From Isoetes taiwanensis (Eukaryota > Streptophyta > Lycopodiopsida > Isoetales > Isoetaceae): 64,000 nt of DNA. The stretch covers positions 6,839,563 through 6,903,562 of the forward strand of contig JAJEKV010000014.1 of the NCBI GenBank assembly GCA_021234155.1, in the 5' to 3' direction. The notes under the pieces are model-generated. The model was not told the DNA's origin. It worked only from the letters and a program-made list of their open reading frames with translations, and did not search any database. The number at the start of each line of letters is the position of its first letter. The first letter of the stretch is position 1. Of this stretch, positions 13,713-25,700 are shown in pieces. Position numbers and translations under genes: made by a program.

Positions 13713-16700
13713 TTATTAACGTCTACGTAAGACCCGAAGGGTCTATGAGACCATAACACAAACAGAGTTCAAGACCTCCAGGAGGAAAACCCTCCTCTTA
13801 TCTAAAGTATAGAAACAAAAATATTGAGTTTAACAATTGAAAATTTAAAAATCTGCTCAGGTAGGGATTGATGGAGATAGTCCATTCGTTCCTGTGATTG
13901 CTGCAAAGTAATTCATAATACCGCTTCTTGGCTTGCTTTGATGCTTGATGCTTGGCCTCTTCTGGAAAGACTTTTTATGTTTCATGGCTGCTGATCTTTT
14001 TATCTTCTTAGACAGTGCCAAAGTCACCCCTTTACGGTCAGGATACTTCCTCTTCTGTGATGAGTCCACTATCATCTTATCATCCTTTGACTCAGATGAA
14101 AAGAAATTAGTTATTTCTGTTTGCTTCAGGCCCATTGGATTCTTTTGTTTGAGAATATTTCTCCTGTCTAGAGATGTCTCATATACAAAGTGAGACACAC
14201 ATTTCTGATCGTAATATTCTACCAGCGGTCGTAGAGATGTGGGGTCTCTAAAAAGACAATGATATCTGCCTCTAATAATGTAGTAGGTTGGGCAGGTAAA
14301 AATAAAATGTTCTTCTGACTCAACCATGTTTAGATCGCACATTGGGCACTTCCGATCCTCACGACTAATGTTTTTCGCCCTGCCAACCTCAATCTCCAAC
14401 TGGTGGGATGACACTCTAAACTGCCCCATAGAGTATCTCACTTTATTCGGCAGATCAATATGTAAATATCCAGGCCTTATGATGAAACCATCCGCTGATA
14501 TATTTAGGATGTTATCCTTATAGAATTTCTTTTTAGCAGGCAGATGTTTGACGGGATTTACCCATGTATTTGAAACATAAAGGTATTCCAAGTCATGGCG
14601 TATAAGCTGATTGATTTCTTGCTGAGTAAAATTCAGATTATCATCCATTATACTGTATTGAAAAGGTGGGATATTTCCCATAGAGAAACCCATCTCCTCA
14701 AACAATTTAGATGTCCTTGAGAACCAACAGCGCTTACCTTGGGCTGCCAATGCTTTAGACGACACATATGCCAACCAGGGAAGTCTTTTTTGACCTTCTT
14801 GTGACTGTCCCAAACGGTGTAACTTATGTAAATAAGTCACTATTTGGAAGGCAATTTCAACCTTCAGAGGTTTCGCATTAAATTCAGCAAGCATTATATC
14901 ATGGGATACAGAATGTTTGCTTCTAATCATTCTAGAAAGGAGAGAAATTTGGAGCCTCTCCAGTTGACCCCAGTCATCAGCTCGTAGGTCAACTCCCCAG
15001 ATTTGTGCACCATATAAAGCTGCCGGCTTCACCAACGTGTCGAACAGGAAGAGCTTTGTATGAACATCTTGGAAATGGAGTTGGTAGCACTGTTTTTCTA
15101 GCTGTACAAGAGAAGCATATCCTTTTGCAATCCTTGACTGACCAGCCTCCCTCAATCTGAAAAGAGGTCCTGCAAACTCAACACCCAAGTAGGTGTACGT
15201 AGAAACAATTTCTACAGGTTGTCCTTGGAAAGTAAAAGAATTATTTTTCCAATTTTTCCAAGAGGTATTAAATACCATCACTTTGGTCTTGTAGAGATTT
15301 ACCTGCAGTTCTCTATCTTTGCAAAAGGCTTCTAGGGCAGCCAAGTGTTTTTGTAGCCCTTGAGGAGATGGTGAGATTAAAACCACATCATCCGCATCTC
15401 TCACCTTGAATGGTCTATATCTCTTACAAGCTTAGTGTTGAGCTTTTTTGCCTAGGCTTGATAAAGATTAGCCAACCCAGTCCTATGGAGCCATGTTGTG
15501 AGAAGTTTCATTGGTGTGATGTATCTAATTATTCTAAAGTTCCGTTTATTAGTCCAATACTGACTGTAGTTTAAACAGGTTCCGTTCGCGACGACCATGC
15601 AAGCTCTTGGAAATGTTGAAGTTTGGCTCAGTGAAGTTGAAAAGAGGATGAAAGAGAGCATTCTTAATCAGGTTTGCACAATTAAGGCAACTGTGTCTTT
15701 AACATTACACACGCACACTATACCTATAACTAGATTTTTGAAGCTCCATTTGGTTAAGATAGAACTGGAGGGACGGAACACTATTTCTAGGCTCAACGTG
15801 TCTCTAAACAAATAAATCTCTCATTTAAATGGATTCAATTAGTAAAGAATTAAATAGCCAAATATTTCAAGAATGATTGCAGAAAACCTCCTGTTTCTAT
15901 GACATAATTATGGGCGCCAAAGTCATATATAGTGAGCCCCATTTTGGGCATTTCATACATGCATAAACTTGAACCTCAGAAGATTTGATTGCAGCTAGTT
16001 GCTTGCATCCACAAACCCCAAAGAAAGAAAGAAAGAAAGATACCGCTTGGGTCTATGAGACCATGTATACATCAATCATGTCCAGCTAGGGGCGCATTTG
16101 CAGCCACCTAGAAATATTGCTTAAAAAAGGAAAAAGAAAACTAAAACAATGAAGTTAAGAAACTTTTGTCTTCTTGGCCACGGGCCCAAAGTATAAAGTG
16201 ATGCCAGACTTGTTTTCTCTTTTGAAGGACTGCTTATGTTTTTCCTTTACTGTCCTCTTTCTTCTCCTAGACACTTTCATGGTTACTCCTTTTGAGATTG
16301 GATGAGATGGTTCGGGAAGAGAACCTGCCTTCCGTTTATTATATGCACAGTCATTTGGTGAAGGAAAAGAACTATACATTTCTGGTCCTCATAGGCGATC
16401 AGTTTGGAGAGGGAGGTAGGTTCCCGAAATAGGCAATGGAATCTGTCCCGTATTTCATATTAGACAGGACATGTGAAGATGAAATGTTCCTTAGACTCAA
16501 TTACATTCAAGTGACACATGTTTAGAAAAATGATTTCAAGACCATTTTGATTCGTTCCTATAACATCTTCCAAATAGAGATGGTACCAAGCGTTGCTAGA
16601 CTTAAGTTGCATACTTGTTAAAGATAAGCTTAACACAAACCCTAATTCTAGAACCCCAACCCAAACCTTAACCATAAAAGTGGATCCCTTCTTAACACAA

Positions 16701-19700
16701 ACCCTAATTCTAGAACCCCCAACCCAAACCTTAACCTTAATGATAAAAGTGGATTCTTTCTTGTGCTCTTTTCTTGCTTAAGCAGATTGTCTTGTGGAAA
16801 TTCTTGCATTGAATGATGAACGACATTCTTGAAATTGAACAAGTTAAATGAATTGTTTTAGATTGTAAAATTATTGATATGAACAAAAGTTTAAATGAAT
16901 TGCAAAGAAGCATCTGCTTTTTCCACATCTAGGAGCATTTGAGCATAAGTGGTCCACACTTTTGGGTCTTTAAGAGGCAAGTCAGATTTTTTAGCAAGAA
17001 GCTTCTGCCAAAATTTAGCAAATTTATTACTGTACATCAAGTTAAGCATGTCTTCCATCACTTGCTTTATATATCCACTGCTTTTCATGCAGATCAGCTT
17101 TTTGTAGGCTTTCTTAGTCGCAATAGCTGTAGAAGAGCAGGCTGCCAATTCTTCCTTGAGCTGCTTGTGAAGCTTTTTGCACTCTTCGTCATACCAAGTG
17201 TTTTGGGGCATTTATGCACGCTGTTTACGGAAGAAGCAAAGCTTGTGTGGGAAAGTGTTTAGGCAGGCTTAATGTATGGCAGATGTGAGCAAGGTGACGT
17301 TTTATTCCACATTTTGAAAGATATGGATGTCCCTCAATCGTGTATCAAGCTCAAGGTTATAGATAAGATCAAGAGAGTGGTCAAACTCAAAACAGAAGTA
17401 GGGTGGTTCTGGAGCAAGCTTGTGCCCAACTCAAAGCAGTTTTGAGGCAAAAGAGCAGAAATGGTCCCCGGTGGGTGGTTGAGGTGGAACCGAAAAGTTA
17501 TCGATCTCCTTTGCCAAGGCTGGAGACTCATCAATAATCCACTACACTATGCCCCGCCGCTCTGAAGATTAGTTGGATGAACCAGGCCAATGCTGCATCG
17601 CCATTGTAAATGACAAGATTGTGCATCTGTCCAAATTCCAAAAGGAAGTGCCCATACCTTGTAATCTCCACATTACAATCAGCTAACTTTCGCATAATAT
17701 GTGTTTCAGCAGGAGATGAGGATGGCAGTAAAACAGGGTCAGCTTCATAATCCACCAATTGAACTTGGGTATCTGCCGCTCTCGCATTAAAATCACATAA
17801 GAGCAGGATTTTGCCTTGCTTAGAGAATTCAGTGATATCATCAAATAAAGCCATGTATGGAGAGGCGCCTTCTTGGGTATCCACATCAGCATAATCAGAA
17901 TTTTGAGGGGGGGAAGTAGCAGGCAGCAATATATATGCAAAACCCACAAAAACCTTGCTGTATCATCCTTTTTCACGATTGAAGTGATTCCGGATAATTC
18001 AGATTTGTAAAGGACTGCTACCCCTCCTGATCTCCATTTACCTTTCTTCTTGCTTCTGTAGATTGAGTCCCAAGCATAACCCGACACATCTGGGAGACCA
18101 GTTTCTGTTGTTTCATGTGTTTCCGACAAAAAGACAATGTCTCTATCTTGAACGAAGTCCATAAAACACCTGGATTTGATCTTGAGGTCCCATTACAGTT
18201 GCATGCGGCCCTAGCCAAGGATTTGATGGTACCCTTGATTCCTATTTGTGGATCTTGTTGCGGATGATGACTCGGGCATCTCTATAGATTCAAGCCTCTG
18301 CGACCTCTTGCAACCATCTCTTTTTGTGCTCAACCTGCATTGGAGTGAGGTCTTCATACATGAAAACCTTGGGAACTGTTGCAAGTTATCTCCTATTCTT
18401 GAGGGCATTCAATCTATCCTTCAACATGGTTGAGTCAGAAGAACATTTTATTTTTACCTGCCCAACCTACTACATTATTAGAGGCAGATATCATTGTCTT
18501 TTTAGAGACATCTCTACCACAGCCGGTAGAATATTACGATCAGAAATGTGTATCTCACTTTGTATATGAACTATCTCTAGAAAGGAGAAATATTCTCAAA
18601 CAAAAGAATCCAATGGGCCTGAAGCAAACAGAAATAACTGATTTCTTTTCATCCGAGTCAAATGATGATAAGATGATAATGGAGTCATCACAGAAGAGAA
18701 AGTATCCTGACCCTAAAGGGGTGACTTTGGCACTGTCTAAGAAGATAAAACGATCAGCAGCCATGAAACATGAAAGGTCGTTCCAGAAGAGGCCCAGCAT
18801 CAAGCATCAAAGCAAACCAAGAAGGGGTATTATGAATTACTTTGCAGCAGTCACAGGAACGAATGGGCTATCTCCATCAAACCCTATCTGACCAGATTCT
18901 TAGATTTTCACTATAAGTTTTTGTTAACTTAATATTCTTGTTTGCATACTTTAGATAACAGGAGGGTTTTCCTCCTGGAGGTCTTGAATGCTGTACGTGT
19001 TATGGTCTCATAGACCCTTCGGGTCTTACGTAGACATTAATAAATCCTTCCTTCCTTCCTTCCTTCCTTCCTTCCTTCCTTCCCCTCCTTCCCTCCTTCC
19101 CTCCTTCCTTGCTTCCCTTCCTTCCTTCCCCTCCCTCCTTCCTTCCCCTCCTTCCTTCCTTCCCTCCTTCCTTCCTTCCCCTCCTTCCCTTCCGTCCCTT
19201 CCTTTCTTTCTTTTCTTTCCTTCTTTTCATGAAAGGCTGTCCTCTTGGGTTGCCTTTGTTTACTCTCCATGCAGCTTCAGTTTTGTGATCTGAGATGCCT
19301 AAAGTGTTGGTCACAAACTCAATTGCAGCATCGAGGGGATCGGCGGTCATGTCAAGCCTGAGGACTCTGATATTGCGTGCTTTCAAAGATCTTTCCATTC
19401 CTCCTCGATCTTTCCGTTCCTCCTCTAGTGTTCCTCCTCTAATATGGCATTGACTCTCTCCTTTGCTGGCTTTTTGACAATATCAAACCATAAGTTTTTT
19501 CTCGATGGGAGTGGAGCTCCAACTTAATCTGTTCTAATCCTTCAATTGAAGGATTACTGGAATTTCAGATTTTATATTCTCCAATTCATCCAGGTTAGCC
19601 TGGTTAGACTCTTGTTTCCACGACTTTTCCAGGTTGACTTTTCCAGGAACTCGACCCGTGGAATCAGGCTTGCTACTGTCTGCTGGAGCATATCAAAGTT

Positions 19701-22700
19701 ACGTGCCTTGGAGAGATCAATAGTTTGCAACTCAAAAGATTCCAGCAGTTTCAGCATTTGGCTCCAATCCCGTGCCAAAAGTGTCAATTCTGGGCCAGTT
19801 AAAGGGCTATAATTGTGGCCTTTTCCAAATCTGGAGCAGCCAAATAGGGTTTCAAGGGAGTATCCATAGGTTCAATCCGCAAGGGATGGCCATGCCAAAC
19901 AAAAGGAGGATGCTAGAGATGCCAAGCAAAAGAAGCAAGCACATCCGAGAGCAAATCAAAATCTGAAAAATTAATTTTGGCACTTACGCTCCTAGATATG
20001 TTTACCAACCCTTTGGTGGGTACCAAACTAAGCAGGTTCAAAGGGCAGCTAGGGATGGTCAAATCCCAGCTCAAAAGGGAGAACAAGTAACAAGCTGAAA
20101 TTTTTAAAGCCACATAGGTTAAAGGGACAATGTTGAAATAACATTGTAAAGTTACCCCTATGTGGATGTTGTAAGTCGATCCAATGTCTAATAGTCGAAC
20201 GGTCAAAGGTCACAGGTCGCATGTTAGACCAGTTAGGTAGAGGTCATATCAGAATTTGGTAAAGGTCATTTTATGACTGCCACGTAGGCAGCCGTTATTA
20301 CCTATATGTGTGAACGTTAAGATGCAAAAGCAAGTAGCTCATTTTCATTCTCTCCTCCTGATCCTTCAACATAGGGTTCATCTGATATAGGCATAAATGG
20401 TTCTTGAATGTGAACATCTCAGTAGTTCCATGTGAACATTTTCGTAGCTCCAGAAGCAGAATCTTACATTCTTAATATCTTTTATATTTAGTCTCATATA
20501 TAGTAGTAGAATTTCTTTCTCATTATTTAATGCTCCTAGAAGGTAAGGGTTCTCTCATAGTTCTGGGATAGTACTGTACTGCAATATATCAAAATTACTA
20601 TCGTTTCACATTGTCTTGCTTTCTGTTTTTTTGTGTGGAGTGGCTTGTGTATATGTTAACATAATTCTTTGGACAGATTAAACTTGCACTTGTTGCATAT
20701 AAGTCTACTGTGAGAACAGATTGGGTACAAACATGGCCTGGTCAAGTGGTGCTTTGCGGTAGCCAGGTATATTGGACTTTGCAAGTGGAGGATGCTCTTA
20801 CTCAAGGGAATTTGTCGGAGTACTTCGAAAATGTTCAGGTATGATTGACTTATACACATTTCTTGACCTGTACTTATTAGGTTGAACTTGGTCAAATTTG
20901 CGAAAGGTACAACTCACATTTGTAGATGGATCTAACAGGTGGCACAGCTCATGGCTTTGACTGATCTTGTGCGAAAGCCTTTATCAGCACTTGCTCGACT
21001 TACCTTGGGTGCCCTTATTGTCATCGATGTCCATGCCCGGGATGTAACGAAAAAATTATTAGATGAGCAGGTAATGCACGTGGAAACAAGCCATAAAATT
21101 AAGCTGGTTGGAAAGAAAGAGTTTCAGATTTCTATGTAATGTTATGCACTGATTTGATCTTCTGCTGGGAATCACTTATAACGTAGGTAGTGGCCAATGA
21201 CTTAAGCTGTGGATATTAAAACTCTCTTTCTTCTCCGTCTCAAGTTGCTTTTCCGTCTACTTCTATACTAGTCTGGTAAATCAGTCATATATTTAAGGTA
21301 GAAAGGTTTCCTCTTTGTGGTAAATAGCTTCGTATATTTTCTTGTTTACAGGTGAAGGCAGTAACAGATTTTGAATGGGTAAGTCAGCTCAGATACTACT
21401 GGGAGAATGAAGGGATCTTTGTGAAAATGGTTCAAGCTTCTCTTCCATATGGTTATGAGTACTTGGGAAACACACCCCGTTTGGTGATTACTCCGCTGAC
21501 AGATCGTTGCTATATGACTCTCATGGGTGCTTTGCATCTCAATTTAGGCGGCGCTCCTGCTGGCCCTGCAGGAACTGGAAAGACAGAAACAACAAAAGAT
21601 CTTGCCAAGGTAAGAAAATTTCCTATGTAATAGAACATTTCAGTGATTATAATATATGCAATGCTTATCTATGCACAATTGCAGGCTTTAGCAAAACAGT
21701 GTGTGGTCTTCAACTGTTCAGATGGTTTAGATTATATTGCAATGGGGAAGTTTTTCAAAGGGCTTGCTAGCAGTGGGGCATGGGCATGTTTTGACGAATT
21801 CAATCGAATAGACCTCGAGGTTCTTTCCGTTATAGCCCAACAAATTTTGACCATCCAGTTGGCCATTCAACAAAAGCTTAAGCGTTTTATATTTGAAGAA
21901 ACAGAAATATCTTTGGATCCTGCTTGCTCAGTTTATATCACCATGAATCCTGGGTATGTACATTTTCATCTCCACTCCGCTGTGATTTATTTCCTCTGTG
22001 GTGTCAAACTATAATATTCAATGGAAGTACGGCTATCATTTTGAAGCTCTTGAAACAATAGCTATAGCTATAGTAGCTATGTGATACCGAGTGCAAGGGA
22101 GTGTTTCTTAGAGGGTGAAAACACATGGAAAGATCTTAGAAGACAAAGAACAAAATCTAGAGAAGGCACTAAGATAGTTCTCATGACTGTCTAATGTGAC
22201 ACAATAGGGCACATTAGTGCAATGGCAGTTAGAATGGTTGGAGAATGTACTCTCCAACTACCTTTGGAGTTTGAGGGCTGAATGCCCAGCTGGTATTGCC
22301 TTCATGTTGTTAAACTTGAGCTCTGTAAGTTGTTTGTGAAACCCATCTCCGTCACTGATTTTCAGGGCAGTGGTGAAGTTTCAGAACTCACAAGTTATAT
22401 CTCACAAATTAAACCTGATCCACGTATATAACCTGTTCATAACGGCTGAAATATTCATCATAGTGCACGTCCTATGATCTAAATCTCTATCTTGGAGGAG
22501 AGGATGCATGATGGATGGATTTTGAATGTATATTTTAAGTGCCAAGGACATTATAACTTTGCTCAAAATTTAAGGAGAGGTCCTTTAAGAAGAATGACCT
22601 AGTGGTGTATGGCTTACAAGCTGGAGGTCCTTGAGTGGAGTTGCCCTAGGATGGAGGAGGAGCATGTCGGTTGTAGTGAAGGCTGGAGTGGAGTAGATTA

Positions 22701-25700
22701 GTGTGAACATTAAGGGTGAGTTTTGAAGTATGTGATAATGGTACAGATGAAGAAGAATGATTTATTGGCTTGCAAGCAGGAGGAATTCCCATAAGATGGA
22801 AAGAAGCAGGAGCTCCCTAAGATGAAGATGGAATAAATAGGTGTCCCTATTAAGGGGAAGTGTTGGAGTATGCTAATGGACGTCCTGAAGAATGACTCAG
22901 CAAGCAAGAGGAGTTACCCTAAGATGGAGAGGGGAGCATGAGTTTAAGCGAGGAAGAGACACTCGAGATAAATATATCGTCATTTTTGGCAGGCTGGTGC
23001 AACTGGTATCCTGGCAGGTCCTGGCCAGTGATCTTGCAAAGCTGCCCAGTGAAAAGAATTTCAGCCAGGCGGAAATCACTCAGGCAGCATCATGAACTGC
23101 TCTGATACCATAGGGTTTATGCAGAACGATAGAGACTGCGAGCGCCCAAGATGAGTTGATAGGAAGAAAAAGCTAGAGTGAAACGTAAAGAGGATGTGTG
23201 ACTTTAAAGGTGACATGTCATGACATGGCATCTTTAAAGTCACAGATAGTGATATGGCATGAAGTAGTCCTATCATCATATTTTGGACACTAAGTGTTAG
23301 GGTTGAGATTCTGACATCCACATGTTGATTTGTGGCCATACTGTCTGCAGAATTAGGTGGTGCTGGCAATTAGCCAGCTGAATTGTATTTTTGAAGTGAA
23401 CTTTACATTTCTCATGTGAATAGAAGTTTTATTGGCTAGTGATCTTCTTTGCAAACTTCTTGCAGCGTGCTGTATTGTGTGCTTCACCCTGTTTTTTTTC
23501 TAAGTATTGACATTTTCAATACATGCGTTTACAGGTATGCAGGGAGATCAGAATTGCCTGATAATTTGAAGGCTTTATTTAGACCATGTGCAATGATGGT
23601 CCCAAACTATGAATTGATTGGTGAGATTAGTTTGTTTTCGTTCGGTTTTCGTCGAGCGAAACCTCTTGCGGCGAAGATGGTTGCAACATTCAAGCTCTGC
23701 TCAGAGCAACTTTCTTCTCAGGTTGACGATTCTGTGAAAGTTTTCTATGAATCTATAAAGTTATGACTTATCTGCTTGTATCTGACTTATAATTTTGATA
23801 CCATATAGGACCATTATGATTATGGTATGAGGGCTGTCAAGAGTGTCATTGTCGCAGCAGGTAATTTGAAGCGGGCATATCCTGATGAAGATGAAGATGT
23901 GCTGCTTCTTCGTGGATTGCGAGATGTAAATGTTCCCAAGTTTCTGAGCCAAGATCTTCCACTTTTTGCTGGTATCATAACAGATTTATTTCCTGGGGTA
24001 GAACCTCCAGAAATATTGTATGATGATCTTCTAGGAGCATTGTCGAATGCATGCTCTGAACTGAACATACAACCAGTTGAAGCATTCACCAATAAGGTTG
24101 ATTCTTCAACTAAATTTTGGTAGAACAATTTGTTTAATTAGCATTTTTGGATTGGGCATATTAAGCAGGAATTGCAACATGATAATGGGCGTATGCTTGG
24201 TAGCTTATTGGTTCGTAGTTTCTTAATAAGCTTGAAGAATAACATAAAGTTTTCCTTTGGATCGTAGCATTTCTTTTCATAGAAGTCATCAACATATGGG
24301 AACTCGCAAGCAATTTTAAGCCTTTTTGAAAGTTCATGATCACTCATGGGGAGTTCAGGGATAAGCACACTCGTAGAAGCTAGGAAAGGTGGCAATAGCA
24401 GCTAGAGAAAACTCCAATGACAGGTGGTATGTCGAAGGTGACCCCCCTGCAAGGTAGTGGCCATACATCTTGTATATTGTTATTTAACATATACATGTCA
24501 TGCAGCTGATGTACACATCATTGATGACGTCTAGGACGTGGATTAATAAGCATTGTTAGTGTCCTTCCCTCATTTAGTCATGTTAATACTAACTCCCCCT
24601 TTGATAACTAACACTACTCAAATGCTCAAAAAGCTGTCATCCTTTCTTTCCCCACAGCTTCAAGGTCCTCACATGCAGTATTTCTTTTATTTGATGAAAC
24701 TTCTGAACTATTAAATGTAGTGGGACAACATTGCATATGTATGAGCCGAGAATTGAGCTGTTTTATAACAAACTCACGAGCATATACTCATGCTTTGTCA
24801 ACTTGGCATCTTTAGTGTGTACTATACAGCCACACTTTGTCACAATGCATAATGTGTTTGGTTGTCCAATTTTTCAAAAGATGTACCTACCAAATCATTT
24901 CTTTTGTGGCCAGTGGCTAACATGGCCTTCAAGTCTACTTCTATTGTACCAACGGTAGTTTCCTTTTGCAAAGTCGTGAGTGAATTGCCTCTACAGGGAT
25001 GCATATCTTGTAATTAATCGCTTTTCATTAGATACTGCTGGCCATGTCCACGTCTGCATATAATCAAAATTACTTCCCTAGAAGACCCATTCAGCTGTAC
25101 CCTATATATTTATGTATCTTATAATGCCTTAGTAGCTGATCTTGATATGTTGCATAAACCTGGAGATCACACCAATGGCATAAGCAGATCTGGCTGAGTA
25201 ATAGTGAGGTAGATAAGACCTCCAACAAGCTGCCTATACAACATTGCACCTACATCAGCGTTAGCATACCAGGACAGGCTCACAAACATCCATATCAAAT
25301 CTGACAAGCAAATATTTCAGCTGAGTCAATGGACACCAGTGTCTTGCTGCTGTGATTCCACTGCTAGACAGTAATGCATCAGCCCTAAAACCGTGATGTC
25401 AAAACTCCTCTTAAGAAGTGTTTGGTCTGCTCTATATTAGTAGCATCACCTGTGATCATCTCATCCACATAAGCACTATGTTGTGAAGTTTATAAATGTG
25501 ACACTTGGTGTTACCTAGATGAAGAAGATTTTCCCGTGCTAGCATTGTGGTGCTTGCTTCAGACCATGCAAGCTCTTCGTCAACATTCACCCAAAATTCT
25601 CGACCTTGAATCTTGAACCCTGTTGACTGGTGCATAAAAATCTCCTTCTTAAGATCTTCATTCAGAAAGGCAATCTACAGTCCATCTGGTGCAGGTGCTA

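Noticed and set aside
16628-16755. Interstitial telomere repeat
   Set aside because: Only isolated CCCTAA-like words occur inside a two-copy 60-bp repeat; there is no run of the plant telomere unit.
16890-19227. Twin-priming inversion of one LINE (antisense endonuclease segment followed by sense 3' end)
   Set aside because: ORF1 sequence continues on both sides of copy C, which is better explained by nested insertion.
19000-19398. Long minus-strand frames rich in Lys, Glu, Gly and Arg
   Set aside because: They are translations of the CTTC-type repeat tail, not a gene; only the end near 19290-19398 overlaps LINE ORF1.
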